Assembly (NCBI GenBank): GCA_035578175.1
Contig: JAQMRL010000003.1
Location: forward strand, 86,530,469 to 86,594,468
Source: Catonia carolina
Taxonomy: Eukaryota > Arthropoda > Insecta > Hemiptera > Achilidae
Reading direction: 5' to 3'
DNA: 64,000 nt
Shown here piece after piece: positions 11,085 to 24,575 of the stretch. The position numbers and the translations under genes were made by a program. The notes under the pieces were generated by a model. The model was not told the DNA's origin and did no database searches. It saw nothing but the letters and a program-made list of their open reading frames with translations. How positions within the stretch are numbered: position 1 is the first letter of the stretch; the number at the start of each line of letters is the position of its first letter.

Positions 11085-11365
11085 ACACTTTTCATACCGT
11101 TTTGTGAGCTTTCTGATTCCTGCAGCATAAAAGTCTTTACCTTGCAGTTCGGACCATTCGTGTACCGCTTTTCTAAACGTTTCATTGACGTCGAAAAAGT
11201 CGAAAATGAGCGGGCCGAACAAATGAAAATCTTATGGGGTGAGGTCTGGGCTGTAAAAAGGATTTGGTAACACATCCCAACCCAACTTCTCGAGCGTTTC
11301 GCTCCTTCTCATTGTGAGGGCTCACGTAGCCATGTAAGAGAATCGCAGCTTTTGGGAGAGTGAGT
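11085..11365 (-). pseudogene. mariner-like transposase, C-terminal remnant
   Basis: The minus strand reads ILLHGYVSPHNEKERNARE, the decayed form of the HDNARPH block, and in another frame YSPDLTP-stop-DFHLFGPL. Further on are DFFDVNETFRKAVHEW and DFYAAGIRKLTKRYEKCLG. These are the successive C-terminal blocks of mariner transposases, which excise and insert at TA. A frameshift and an in-frame TAA between YSPDLTP and DFHLF show it is dead. The N-terminal DNA-binding part is absent. Confidence 0.8.
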
Positions 11366-13185
11366 ATAGGGGGTGAGAATAGGGGGCATACTGCGGCACC
11401 GCCATTTTGTTTTTTGTGTTGAATGTTAGAGACCGATGCCATTCTTATCTCGCTGAGTAGTAGACCACGTGACCAATTTGACCACGCCCACGAACAAAAA
11501 GGGAGCACTGGCTACGACATCAACCAGTGCACCGCGCGCCCTGTGCTGCTCTCGACAAATCAGGCACCGCCCACTGTGCCTCTGGTGTATCACGTGACTT
11601 GTGGGGGGGGGGAGTCCCGAGTCTCGCCGGCGCGGCTCTGTGGGATGCCGTTGCAATTACTAGACACTTGGTCTTAGGTACCTAGATACCGAAATGTAGG
11701 TACCTAGAATGCACCTACACCCCACCGAGCCGCTCTAGGGCAGGGTAAGAAAGCTGTTGGATGACGACGAATATCCTGGCTAAAGAACTTCAGGACCTGG
11801 TTTGCAACTTCTACTGCAAGAATCTTCAAAGCAGCAGCGAATGAAATTATCATCTCCAGAATGGTTGCCAACATTCGGTAGCGGATCAGCACCAAAAGTA
11901 GAAGAATTAAAACAAATTTTAGTCAATTTTTTGTATTTAATTTGTAAGTGTGAGGATTATCCGTTAAACGACCATGATAATTCGAATCCGTTTGCGGATA
12001 TACCCGAAAGACGACATATGCGAAGGATTTTTTTGGCTGATATATCCGTCAATAGTTCGTGAAGGGTTAAAATATTCCTTGTTAAATGTTTTAATAATTA
12101 TATGATTTAATTATTTTAAATAAAGGCAGATAATTTGGTTTGTAGTTTGTTTTTATAAGTAAGTATAACGAGAGAGTGTATGTTTTACTTAAATTAACTT
12201 ACTAAATGAATGGGGTCTACTGTATATACGTCAGTTTAAATAAAACCACAATTTAGTAATTTGTTCCAGTACGAACAAGGTGGGTAAAATGTTGAATTAT
12301 CATTCGGAATGTTAGAGTAAACTCGTTGTGTTTTAATGTGGAAACGACTTCCTTGTTGTACGTAAGGTGTAGCTTAATTCTACTCCGCATTATTTATCCA
12401 CTTAAACATTGTTCGTTCAGCTGTAATTCAATTAAGAGTAGGTACTACAAGAGAGAAATATTTCGTATAAAACAATCATCAGTTTGAACATTGAAATAAC
12501 CAAAGTGGTATTTCTATATTTGTGTTTTACAGGATCATTTCGAGAACTGATTTTAATATCTCTTTTTTTGTTTTTACCATATTTTAGAATTTCATGTTAA
12601 ACGCTTTCTCTACATACTAAAACGTATAACACCGCAAATTTTATTGACTTTCGTTTATTAGTACTATGTTACAGTACAGAAATTCCATAGCTGTGTATTT
12701 AATTCAATAGAGTTCAACTTTATTAAACCGAACCAAACCTTATTCTGGCTGTACGTGTGGTTTACATGTACATTGGCTTGTTATGTTTCATTAAACTGAA
12801 ATATGGAGGAACTTTATTAATACTCTTTTACTAATGTAATTATATTATTTTTAATTACTGATTTTCGAAAATTGGAAAAACTTTTTTTAACAATTCATGT
12901 TTTTAATTGATTTATCTTCGTTCTCTAATCCAAAACGTATTCGCAAAACATTTTTTTGTACGTAACAAAGTGTATTTATTTGCCATCCGTTTATATGTGT
13001 AAAATATAAACTTAAAAAAATCGTAAATCTGAAATATAACATTTTATAAACGAAAAACAACGATAAGTTGTGTGATTTAAAAAATTCACTCTGAACGAAA
13101 CTTAACTATAAATTACCCGTAACTCTAAACAATTATTTTTAGAAATGAATTAGATGAAGCTGAAGGTGACGACGACGATTATGAT
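11366..13185. other. Non-coding interval with a GC-rich patch
   Basis: About 11470-11760 is clearly GC-richer than its surroundings, with CCGCGCGCCC, a G run (about 11604-11612) and paired GGTACCTAGA motifs. It could be an old element or a CpG-rich promoter, and I cannot tell which. The small overlapping ORFs on both strands (11423-12062) match no family I know. About 12063-13185 is plain AT-rich DNA. Confidence 0.4.
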
Positions 13186-13232
13186 GAAGTGGTTGTTTAG
13201 GTTATCATTCGAAAGGCCTCTAGAGGCTTTAC

Positions 13233-14431
13233 CAAAAAAATCTGGTGTGAAACACATACAACTTTCTCTTGCCAATGAAAATATTAACAATATAACCTAA
13301 TATTAGTAAAAAAACATTATAAATAATCAAAAAAACTAACGTCAATGAACATAACTTAATTTTAATCATGAGTGAAAGACGCAAAATGAACATTAACCTC
13401 AGTTTGGCTTAAAAATACGGAAAATCAGTCTTTCACGCTAAACTAGGCCCTGTAGAGAAAAACGCTCTAAATGAAAATTGTAGATCTTTTAATTTCCTAT
13501 ACATTTGATTATATACTTTTTTGTCGTAAAATGCATACTAAGGCTAAAATTGAAAAAAAATCGATTTTTTTACACATTTTTTGTGAGAGAGAACAAGAAA
13601 ATCGCTAATTACCGCTAATCTAAACGTGTTTTTTTTTGTAATCCCTAATGTGTGTACGTTGCAATCGGTTCAATTCAGAACAATAAGCAACCCCATGACC
13701 CAATGAGATGAGGATGATGTGTATGACGTGTAAATGAGGTGTAGTCTTGTACAGACTCAGGTCGACCATTCCTGAGAGAGTATGGTTAATTGAACCCCAA
13801 CCATCAAAGTACACCGGTAACCACTGTCTAGCATTCAAATCCGTAAAAAAGTTACCTTTACTAGGATTTGAACCAGGAACCTTCGTCTCGTCTAAACGTT
13901 ATACAAAAAATGTTTGAAATAAAAGTTGTAGGATTTTAAATTCTCTACAACTTTTTTTGTATAAATTTTTGAGCTAAAATGCGTATAAAAGTCTCAATCT
14001 TAAAAAAACAATTTTTTTTTGAGAAAACAACCTCACCAAGAATTTCAGCAGACATGGCGCGTACTTTATCTTGTAGAGCATAAAAAATGTAGTAAATCAG
14101 GCGTTTTTAAAAAAAATCGTAGGACACTTTTTGAGAAAATCGCAAAAAAGTGAAAAACTACACGAATAAACTACTATTTCCGGTTGACCGATTTTGATGA
14201 AAATGTTCATGTCGGGTCCGGTAGTGGTGTCTAACGTAAGTTTCAAGTTTCAAGTTCGTACGATGTTTCGTTCTTGAGATATTCTGTTCACACACACACA
14301 GACCAATCGCTAAAAACATGTTTTTGGGTTCAGGGGGTCTGAAAACGTGTAGATCCGGTGAAAACTCGATTTCGAAAAATCAACATGAAAACAATACTTT
14401 CCTATATATTCATACAGGCAAGAGAGAGTAA
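13233..14431 (+). repeat. 0.9-kb interspersed repeat, copy 2 (carries a SINE)
   Basis: It starts with TCTGGTGTGAAACAC (13241) and ends with AGGCAAGAGAGAGTA (14430), the same family as at 17151, 21610 and 51794. Sequence homologous to the other copies is interrupted at 13627-13890 by an inverted tRNA-derived SINE. Confidence 0.75.
13627..13890 (-). repeat. tRNA-derived SINE, copy 2, nested, with 8-bp target duplication
   Basis: The minus strand reads from the B-box side (GGTTCAAATCC near 13875) to an A-rich 3' end (A run at about 13629-13636). TCTAAACG flanks it at 13619-13626 and 13891-13898, and the surrounding 0.9-kb repeat is continuous across the insertion. The A-box head is lost. Confidence 0.75.
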
Positions 14432-14762
14432 AAAAAACGAGGAGTGAGGTGGTTTACATTTGATTTGCTCACCGAGTTGAAAAGTATGCGTATCAGCATA
14501 CCAGACCCTCTGAAAAGCACATATTTCCCATCGTACGACTCTTTCACTTCATTCACATCAGGGTCTGACTGTATAATGAATTTAATTACTTTCAGAGGAA
14601 ATAACTGACTAGTGTATCGTACACAATTACATGTTCTATTCTTAAATGATTCAGTCATTTAATTGACTGATCATGTGGTAAGAAACAGAACTATTTTTTG
14701 TGGCCCCGGAACTAGCAAATCGAGTGCAAATAATTTAACATTCCACCTGCCTGTTATGGGCA

Positions 14763-16835
14763 GAAGTGTAAGTATAAACTTTAAAGAAAATTACAAAATC
14801 ATGGAGGTAGCTATATTTAATATTTTAAACGTAATGACAAAATATAGACTACTGTAAAAAATTATAAAGTGATTAAATTTAAGTTTTTTGTTCCATTTGT
14901 ATTTCATTTGGTAAGCCTGATTTTTTTTTATTTTGAGTTGTCTGTGTTCAATAAAATAATATGATATTTTAGTAACTTTCACTGTAGTACTGTATTTCTT
15001 TCTACGTTATTTCTAAACTTGGTTAAGGGAAAACGGGGAAATTGATTATTTATTCCCCCATGTATTTTTAGTTATCAATCGATATGTAGTTCAGCTTCTA
15101 TCTTTTACATCCACGTACAGTACGTGATTTTATTACAGCCTAATCCGTAAAGTATTTCATTTCCAGCTTAAATTTCAAAGCGGAAATTGTTAAAATATCG
15201 ATTAAAGTTAATCGAGAATTTATATTTTCGGTTTATTTTCTGTACCTATTTTTATATGATTATAAATAATACTTTTATCCTGCTTAAGAAAAAAAAGAAC
15301 CGCCATCAGAAAAGGCATGACGCATTAACTTTTAAAACATTATACTCGTATTTAATTTTTGTAATTATACGATTTTGATTAATTTTATCCCTTGACCGAT
15401 ACAAGGAATTATACATTTTAACGGTAATCTACCCTACCTAATTTTTTAACGTTAGATGATTAAGGAAGTAGTCAACCCAGAAAATGGAAATGAAAACTTC
15501 TGGCTATAATTTGTCATTATTTATTTTAAATGAAATAGTAATTTACTAGTAACGATCTACCATTTGAACCAAGCCAAAAAAAGTAATTGCACCCTGTTAT
15601 ATAAGGGTGAGGTTGGAAAAGCGGGCTTTTACGGGGAATCAAATATCTGAGGAACCAAGAAAGATATCAACATGATTCTTATGCTACAAAATACAGAAAA
15701 TTGCTGTCTATTATCAGTTGTATGCGCTTGTATGTATTTTTTCTTACAAGAATTTTATTGAAGAAAAACCATATTTTCAAAAACATTTATTTTATGTATT
15801 CACAAATTATTTTTTAACTAAATCCCTATTAAGGTTTTTGTAATAATCATTCCACAGATAATAGAGCAAAAAATTACGAACATTTGAAAAAAACGTTATC
15901 CAAATATCTCCAATACAAACGAAAATATTTAATTCCCAAGAATGTACAATAATGCAAAAACCACATTTCCGGAAAACTTACAGTTGAAGGAATACGAGTA
16001 ACTCACTCGTCTTGCTTGTGAGCTTTATTTTAAACAGATGTTTTTATAACTTTTTGTCAACGTACAAGCAAAGTAAACAAATGTTGCGATTCAGAAAACT
16101 TTAAACTTCAAATAAATGGAAAAACCAATCGAAATTTAAAAAATAATCATCTTCTTGAGTTGACTACCCCCTTAATGTAAGAAGGCTAGTTATAATAGTG
16201 TGTTATTTAAATATTTGTTAAATTTTTCAGTTCGTTTTATAATTTTGTTTCAGTCAACTTAGAACTTGTATGACCATGAATGACCCCTTTAATTTTCTTG
16301 CTCGAGTTTGTTTTTTAGAATTTGAGTTTTTCTTCCCATTTTTTCTTAATTATTTCCGAAAATCTTACTCTTGTTCCACTTCGGTATGTCGTTTTCTTAA
16401 TATTTCCCTCTGGAAAACTCTTCTGTTCTTCAGTTGTTTTTCTGAGTTTATTTTCATCTTCCGTTACATACCTATGTACGTATGTTTAGTGTTGTTAGAT
16501 ATTTTTCTGTTTCTTTGAATCATCGTCGGTTGGTTTTTATAAAATCTGACGAAAAGAAAATTTTTATTTCCTTTTCTTTTTACTGGTTTTCATCCTAATG
16601 TTATTGCAGTTGTTGAAGGGTAACAGTTAAAAATCATGAACGAAATAACGGAAGATCTGGCTTGAAAATTGGATTCAGGATGCTGGCTTACAAGCCCAGT
16701 GTCGCTGACTGCTACTTCACTTACAAGAAAATCCTTAGAAAAGCACAATAAAAACATCTTTAGAAATATTCAGTAAATTTAATCAAAGCAACAAGGGAAA
16801 TTTTTTAAAATTGTTTATATATTGAAAACCAACTG
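14763..16835. other. Intergenic, no gene seen
   Basis: AT-rich DNA. The ORFs of about 60-82 residues (such as 16270-16518, Phe-rich) are low-complexity with no family resemblance. Confidence 0.45.
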
Positions 16836-17145
16836 GGTTGGTCTTGTGGTAAAGTCGTAGTCACAAGTCAGTTGGTTAACAGTTGATTTTTGAAGACGAT
16901 GGTTCTATCGTTTAAATCCAAGTAAAGGTCACAAGTATTACTTTTTTACGAATCTGAATACTATACAGTGGTTATTGGTACCATGGTTTAATGATTGTGG
17001 AACAATTAACCATACTCTCTCTCAGGAATAGTCGGCCTAAATCTTTAATCTCATTTACATGTTATACGTACCATCCTCATCTCATTGGGACATGGGGTTG
17101 CTGATTGTTCTTAAACAAATTGAAACGTGCATACATTATAGATTA
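16836..17145 (+). repeat. tRNA-derived SINE, copy 3
   Basis: The head reads ACCAACTGGGTTGGTCTTGT (A-box region) and a diverged B box follows near 16910. The body, with ACCATACTCTCTCTCAGGAA and GTCGGCCTAA, matches the copies at 1535 and 49030. It directly abuts a 0.9-kb repeat. Confidence 0.65.
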
Positions 17146-17150
17146 AAAAT

Positions 17151-18050
17151 TCTGGTGTGAAACACTCACACAACTTTCTTTTGCCAATTCAAGTAATGAC
17201 TAATATAACCTAACATTAGTATAAACAAAAAACTAAACTCAAAAAACAGAATTTTATTTTAATCATGAGTGAAAGACGGAAAATGAAATTCGACCTGTTT
17301 GGCTTAAAAATACGGAAAATCAATCTTTCACGCTAAACTAGGCTTTGTAAAGAAAAATGCTTTAAATAAAAGTTGTAGATCTTTTTATTTCCTATAAAAT
17401 TAATTTTATGCAATTTTATCGTAAAATGCATACTAAGGCCGAAATCTTAAAAAAATAGATTTTTCACACGTTTTCGTGAGAAAAAACAGAAAATCGCTAA
17501 TTTTACCGCTAAACTAAGCGTTATACAAAAAAAATGTTTAAAAAAAGAGATAGTTTTTTAAATTTTCTACAACTTTTATTATACACATTTTTTGCGCTAA
17601 ACTGCGTATTAAAGCCGCAATCGTAAAAAAACAAATTTTTAACGTCAAAACAGCCTCACCAAGAATTTCAGCAAACATGGCGCCTACCCTGTCTTGAAGA
17701 GCATAAAAAAATTAAGTAATTGAGGCAATTTAAAAAAAAAATCGTAGGACCAGTTTTTGAGAAAATCGCAAGAAAGTGAAAAATTACACGAATAAAATAC
17801 TACTTCCGGTTGACCAATTTTGATGAAAATGTTCGTGTCGGGTCCGGTAGAGGTATGTAACTTAAGTTTCAAGTTCGTACAATGTTCCGTTCTTGAGATA
17901 TTTTGTACACACACACACACCAATCGCTAAAAACATGTTTTTTTGGGTTCAGGGGGTCTGAAAACGTATAGATCCGGTGAAAACTCGATTTCGAAAAATC
18001 AAAATGAAAACAATACTTTCCTATATATTCATATAGGAAAGAGAAAGTAA
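17151..18050 (+). repeat. 0.9-kb interspersed repeat, copy 3
   Basis: It runs from TCTGGTGTGAAACACTCACA to GGAAAGAGAAAGTAA and aligns along its length with the copies at 21610 and 51794. ORFs inside it are not genes. Confidence 0.75.
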
Positions 18051-19136
18051 AAAATAAAATTTTTTCTCATATATTTTAAGGGAAACTAACCATACATTTA
18101 AAAAATTGCACCTTTTTCGGTTTCCATACCAGATATTTATGTAAATTTTCTAAAGGAAGAGTTTTTACTGATTTCTTAACATGTACCTATTTTAACCCAT
18201 TACTAACAACGTTCATTGGAGTTTTCTTTAACTTTCAAGTGTATGTTAAGTACTATTAACATTTTTGTCCACAGTGAATTAATTTTATCTTATCTGTCGG
18301 TTTTAATGTGTTATATTTCCAAACTCTAGCTGAGAATCGAATATGGGACATTCCATTTTGCAGTCCAGTGTAAACTAGTATCGTGGGGCACTATTACTGC
18401 CCCAAGGATATTATGATTTTTATTGTTTTATATTATACAGAGTAGAATATGCTAATACATAATAAAGTTTTGTTGATTTTTGGAACACGTAAATGTTTAT
18501 AACGTAAGTCTACAAATAAAGATCCCGCTATTTGTTAAGTAACGGTCAAATTTTATGTGCATTGCATATTACGTGTATTATACTGTAGGCCTACTGTGGT
18601 ATTTAAAATTTAAAAGAATGTTTTACGGGCGTGACCTCATATTTGTTAGCTACTCGTTTGATTCATTTCTGATTTTGATTCGCTGCCAATATTTTTTGGA
18701 TGTTCATAGCTAATTCATAAACTTTTTTATTTGCATCACGATCTGTTGAACTAATATTTTATTACTTTTTTATGTTTTAACATTGTCATTTTGTAAAATG
18801 TCCATAATAGAATATTTTTGTACGTTACCCTCAATTAATACGACTGAACATTTTTGCTAGGTACATTTTCGAAGCTTAAATCATTTGTCAAATCCTTGAG
18901 AAAGACTACTGGTATCATGTTGGAAGTATTGTAATACTTAAGCCTTAGTTCGTTCGGAATCTCTTTGTAATAAATAATAAACATACTTTCTTAAAACTCT
19001 TAACAATTATTTATTGACACGATTAATTATTAATATTATAATTTTTATTTATTTATTAATATATATGTATATTAATTATTTATTATTATTAATAAGTATT
19101 ATTTATTATCATTAATAATTATTTATTATTATTATT

Positions 19137-19188
<52 letters not shown>

Positions 19189-19722
19189 TATTATTTATTT
19201 ATATTAATATTTATATTTATTTATTATTATAATATTATAATATTTATTATTATTAATATTATTAATTATTATTACAAATGACAATATCTACCTAAATTTA
19301 ACCTAATATTTGTTATAATATTATACCTATTATTTGTTCTACTTAAATTAAATTAATACAAAACTTTAAGCTTGAACTAAACTCGACTATAAATAGATAC
19401 TGCCACTTAACAAGTAAAACGAAGATTTACCTATTCACAGCCGCTTGCGACCAACCTGTACACACACGCATTATTAACCCAATTCAGAACCGGTCTCGTA
19501 ACGATACTTATTCGAAACGGCCCGACAACACAATTCCATTCACAGTCCAAATACTATCTTAACTGTTTTTATTCCTGGGGTCCGATAGTTTTTCAAACAA
19601 TCGATATCCTTGTAACAATTTTCCACTTGAATGAGAATAAAAACAAACGTTTTGACTAGTATCGATTTCCGAGAATTCACATCACTTCATACAATACACA
19701 ATTTTCTGGAATATCACTGTTA
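18051..19722. other. Intergenic, with a TTA-rich low-complexity tract
   Basis: No gene seen. About 19019-19275 is a long TTA/TTTA microsatellite-like tract. Just before it (about 18938-19040), GCCTTAGTTCGTTCGGAATC and the AATAAATAATAAACA stretch recur in similar form at about 21026-21130, so the two are copies of an unnamed repeat. Confidence 0.5.
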
Positions 19723-19732
19723 TAATGTTACA

Positions 19733-20130
19733 GTGCCCATAATAGACAGCTGACTTGTTAAATTATTTGCACTTGATCTGCTTGTTCCAGGGCTACAAAA
19801 AATAGTTCTGTTTCTTATCACATGGTCAGTCAATTATATATGACTGAAGAATTTAAGAACAGAAGAGGTAGAGGTGTAAAAGACACCAGTCAAGAGTTAT
19901 CTCCTCTGAGAGTAATGAATTTCATTATACAGCCAGACCCTGTGTTAATTTAAATGAAAGTGTCATTTGCAGGGTGAAAAGTAGATGGTTTTCAGAGGGC
20001 CTGGCACGCTGATGAGCATACTTTTCTACTCAGTGAGGAAGGCAATTATAAACCACCTCACTCCTCGTTTAATTTAGTAAAGCCTCTAGAGATTCAAACC
20101 AGACTTTCGGCTGATGACCTAAACAACAAC
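19733..20130 (-). repeat. 0.4-kb repeat, inverted copy with target duplication
   Basis: This reverse-complement copy runs from GCCCATAATAGACAGC to CTGATGACCTAAACAACAAC. AATGTTACAG (19723-19732) and AATGTTATAG (20131-20140) flank it, a 10-bp duplication with one mismatch. Confidence 0.7.
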
Positions 20131-20140
20131 AATGTTATAG

Positions 20141-20461
20141 TTCCGTTTCTAGATTGCAGTGTTATTCAAATACTGCATGATGGTTACCTAAGTTGTTTTA
20201 TTATTTTTTAGAAACCCGGAAAATCCGGACTTCCGGATAAACGCGGTAGTACTCTTCTTCTAACCAGGAATTCTGAATTCGGTTCCCGACTAGGTCCATA
20301 AATTTTTTTATCCTGTGACCCTTATCTTCTGCATAAATAATAACGTTCAAAACAATCAGACGTAAAAATTAGAAATTCAAAAGTTTATTAGAAACATGTT
20401 CTTTTTTTTAATTTCTCTGTCTATTGTGTTTTTCCTCATAAAAGAAAAATTAAAAGTAATG

Positions 20462-20503
<42 letters not shown>

Positions 20504-21605
20504 TTTAAACAGTTGGATGTGGTTTTCATAAAACATTTAAGAGAAGATTGTACGTATTTATATAGTATATTTAAAATGCACTTACAGCTATTCATGTTTC
20601 TCTTGGATAAAGATAAATAATACTGTAAAATAAATGGTGTCATAAGTTTTTCATGTCGTCATACGTGTACATACTTTTTTTTTTAAAAAGAAACAACTGA
20701 GCTCTGTTTCAATTCACTTTACAGCTATTAGATTATACACCGTGCACTTCCTTGGATTATTTCTCTTTGTTGCGTTCTAAAATTTATATTATTGAATTAT
20801 TAACACAATACTAACGAGCTCATAATACTGGATGAAAATGTACGCCACAGGTAACTTTGAACCAGAATAATTCGTTTTATATTATTTTCCATCATAATTT
20901 ATATAATAGTTAATATTTTCTTATACTACTCCCGTGTATAAAAATTGATGTATGAATTTCTAGCGACTATATCTTATTCCATGGTTTAACCAAGTATTAC
21001 AATAGAATAAAATATTATAACACCCAAGCCTAGATTCGTTCGGGATCTGGGTATAATAAATAATAAACAAACTTTCTTTAAAATAATAACAATAATTATT
21101 TATTTACATCATAAATAATTATAATATAAAATTTAAACTACTTAACAATCTAAATTCGAGTTACTTAAGTTAAATTAATTAAAAAGACCTAAAGGTTTAA
21201 CGAATTTAATTAACAATAGTAATAATTTCCAAAAAAACAATTATATACCCAAAGTTAATAAACATTTAACAATATTAATTCTTACCTACAACTGATTACA
21301 ATATGCACACGACGTAAACCTTTTTTTAACGTTCAATGTATTCACTCTAATAGTACTCCGTATGACAACTTGAGCTCATTTAATTCAACGAACTACCGAT
21401 AAAAGTAGCTAACCCTTTTTATTACACCCTTATGTTTTTAGAAAGGACTGAAAAGAAGAGGTTGTAAATAAATAATATTGATATAAAGGCTTTCTTTCAA
21501 AAGCTTGAACAAATAATTAAAACGTAGATTGTACAAGAAAGAGGAGATAAAAGGGGTTCTGAGAAACGTTTTTAATAAATCATAAAAAGGTATACATAAA
21601 TTAAA
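20141..21605. other. Intergenic, with an ATA microsatellite
   Basis: No gene seen. An ATA microsatellite lies at about 20461-20503. The two ORFs running through it in opposite directions, with poly-Ile runs, are artefacts. A repeat related to 18938-19040 lies at about 21026-21130. Confidence 0.5.
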
Positions 21606-21609
21606 AAAA

Positions 21610-22387
21610 TCTGGTGTGAAACACTCACACAAATTTTTTTTGTCAATGTAAATAATGAACAATGTAACCTAACATTAGTAATAAAACATTAGAAATAAAC
21701 AAAAAACTAACCTCAATAAACATAACCTTAATTTAATCATGAGTGAATGACGCAAAATGAAAATTAACCCGGTTTGGCTTAAAAATACGGAAAATCACTT
21801 TTTCGCGCTAAACTAGGCTCTGTATAGAAAAATGCTTTAAATAAAAGTTGTAGATCTTTTAATGTTATATAAATTTGATAATACACTTTTGTCGTAAAAT
21901 GCATACTAAGGCCGAAATCTTAAAAAATCGATTTTTCACGTTTTCGTGAGAAAAAAACATAAAACCGCTTCTTACCGCTTAACTAAGCGTTATAAAAAAA
22001 AAAGTTTGAAATAAAAGTTGTAGGATTTTAAATTCTCTACAACTTTTATTACATAAATTTTTGCGCTGAAATGCATATTAAAGCCGCTATCTTAAAAAAA
22101 GATTTTTACGTGAAAACAGCCTCACCAAGAATTTCAGCAAACATGGCGCCTACCTGATCTTGTAGATCATAATAAATTTAGTAAACCAAGCGATTTTAAA
22201 AACAATCGTAGGACCAGTTTTTGAGAAAATCGCAAAAAGGTGAAAAATGACAGGAGAAACTACTACTTACGGTCGACCGATTTTGATGAAAATGTTCTTG
22301 TCAGGTCCGGTAGTAGTATCTAACTTAACTTTTAAGTTTCAATTTCGTACGATATTCTGTTCACACACACACACACACGCACACGCG

Positions 22388-22439
<52 letters not shown>

Positions 22440-22569
22440 AATCGCTAAAAACATGTTTTTGGGTTCAGAGGTTCTGAAAACGTGTAGATCCGGTGAAAAC
22501 TCGATTTCGAAAAATTGACATGAAAACAATACTTCTCTTTCTATCTATGCATATAGACAAGAGAAAGTA
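21610..22569 (+). repeat. 0.9-kb interspersed repeat, copy 4, with CA microsatellite
   Basis: From TCTGGTGTGAAACACTCACA to ATATAGACAAGAGAAAGTAA. A CA/CG microsatellite at about 22363-22438 has expanded at the place where other copies carry only a short CA run, so microsatellite growth is internal to the family. Confidence 0.75.
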
Positions 22570-22570
22570 A

Positions 22571-23686
22571 AAATTAGAAAACACTGGAAATTATATGAAA
22601 CTTAAATCTCAAAAGAATGCAAGAAATTACAATGAGAGTCGAATATCCTGATGATACATCATCACTGTATTTTTTCGCAGGTAGCTATGCTAGTCACGTA
22701 ACAATGCACCCTTTTCATACAATACCACGTCTCATCTAATTATCTCACCTTAATCATTTCTAGTCAAATGTTACAATATTTATACCCAGGTTTAAGCTGT
22801 TTATGTTTTTTTGAAGGAAACCTAATACCAAAATTAGTGGTTTAAGAAGAATTCTTATAGATGAACATATCTGTGTACGTGCGCTTATTTTCGAAAACTC
22901 TAAAAAATATTTAGAAATAGCTTTGTAATTTCAAAATTAAGGACACTTCTTCTTTTTCGGCTCTTCAACCATCTTCTTATCCTTCTTTTTATTTTTCTTC
23001 TCCTGCTCTCTTTCGCACCTCTTTTACCACTACAGTGACTAGCAGTCCTCTTTTAACCTTGCTAACTTTTTTATCCTATTCCATCCCAATGCTCAATTCG
23101 CTTTTTTTAAGACTTGTTTTATTATATTAACGAAAAGTGATTTTATGTTGAAAAACTCTTTAAACACAGTTTGTTCGTTTAAATGACAAATCTTCAACTT
23201 TTAAAATATGCTTAAAAGTTCAGTAATACATTACTTTACACTTAGCTCATTATTTCAGTCTTTTTTTTTAATCCGAGGCGGCGAGAAAAACTCACGTTCA
23301 CTCCCTCACGATGGGGGAAGTAGTGCTGGACTCAATTGAGGCGTCTTTTTCCAGCCCCAAGGAGGCCGCAACCGCCTTACCAACCAAAAACCCGCCGCCT
23401 GGCCACTTGATCCGATATCAGCAAACAACCCTCCACCTCCCTCGGAACTGTTTATGTAATACTACAAGAGAAATGTTGGGTCTAATTTTAGTCTAATGCC
23501 CTCAACCTGTACAACCTGCTTCTTCAAAATAATTAAAGTATACGGAACATCATAAAAATTAAAGCTGAATTACAAACATAGTTCTTTAGCATTGGTTCCA
23601 GTACACGAAGAAAATAACTACACCCTTAAATCGATAAGCTTACGTCCTAATAATAATTAGATTCTGGACGACCTAGTGTTTAAAAA
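22571..23686. other. Intergenic, with a GC-richer remnant
   Basis: No gene seen. About 23266-23510 is GC-richer and may be a decayed retroelement piece. The 61-residue ORF inside it has no motif. Confidence 0.4.
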
Positions 23687-24077
23687 TGTTGTTGTTTAGG
23701 TCATCAGCCGAAAGGCTAGTTTGAACCTCTAGAGGTTTTACAATGTAAAACGAGGTGTGAGGTGGTTTATTATTGCCTTCCTCACTGAGTTTAAACGTAA
23801 GCTTATCAGCATACCAGGCCCTCTGAAAAGCATATATTGTTTTCCTGCAAATTACACCTTCACTTTATTTACCACACGGTTTGGCTGCATAGTATATTTA
23901 ATTACTCTCAGAGGAGATAACTGTGATTAGTGTATTTTACACCTCTACCTCTTCTCTTCTTAAATGGGTCAGTCATTTAATTGGCTGACTATGTGATAAG
24001 AAATAGAACTATTTTTTGTAGCCATGGAATTAACAGATCAAGTGCAAATAATTTATCACTCCATCTGTCTGTTATGA
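23687..24077 (+). repeat. 0.4-kb repeat
   Basis: It starts with TGTTGTTGTTTAGGTCATCA and ends near CATCTGTCTGTTATGAG, and aligns with the copy at 54575-54972. No clear target duplication is visible. Confidence 0.7.
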
Positions 24078-24569
24078 GTAAAAATTGAAATTTAGGCACT
24101 TAATTGATCGTGCTCGGTCAGCTCATCCAGAGATTTGGCTCTGAACTAAGTAAGGGCTAAGCTTAACCTTGCGTGAGACACTTGGAGGAGGAGCCTTAAC
24201 CCTGACACGGCGCGTCCCAATGGCTGATAGGGGATGTCCTGCTGATATGCAGCTCAAATACGAATGACGCAAAACTAAATAAGTAAGTTACCCGCGGATC
24301 AATTGAGGCGAAGAGGCCAACGGTTTTCACGGCAGAAGAGGACGATTTTCCAAAAGTGTGGAAGGCGGAAGAACCTTCAAATGAGGCCTCCAAATCTAAA
24401 TCTGGGTCATATCTAGAGGCCTTAAGTTGGCAGCCCCATTACGCTGCGCAGTGCCCGTAACTCGGCCAACGGAATTCCACCTACTGGCAAACTCACAAAT
24501 AGCCTCGGAAAAAACAGGACTGGATCTAATTGAAAACCATAGTTGGATAAGTTAATTTCCTATCTCATG
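24078..24569. other. GC-richer remnant next to the Polinton
   Basis: No intact gene. Base composition is richer than the surroundings, with GGAGGAGGAGCCTTAACCCT and several restriction-like palindromes. It may be the 5' part of an old non-LTR element, but I recognise no motif. Confidence 0.35.
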
Positions 24570-24575
24570 CATATA

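Larger units (their letters stand above)
13186..14762 (+). repeat. 0.4-kb repeat copy split by a nested insertion
   Basis: The head (GGTTGTTTAGGTTATCATTC) lies at about 13187-13232. The remainder resumes at about 14432 with AAACGAGGAGTGAGGTGG and runs to CCTGCCTGTTATGGGCAG near 14762. The 1.2 kb between is a 0.9-kb family member that itself carries a SINE. The intact family structure is at 54575-54972. Confidence 0.75.

Noticed and set aside
17684..17923. ORFs with GPDTNIFIK-like text in several places
   Set aside because: The same non-coding 0.9-kb repeat, with different breaks in each copy.
20377..20643. Opposed ORFs with poly-Ile runs
   Set aside because: Produced by an ATA microsatellite; no domain.
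22332..22529. ORFs on both strands through the CA/CG microsatellite
   Set aside because: Low-complexity translation within a 0.9-kb repeat copy.
24196..24393. 65-residue minus ORF beside the Polinton
   Set aside because: No motif; the plus strand looks like a decayed retroelement piece.
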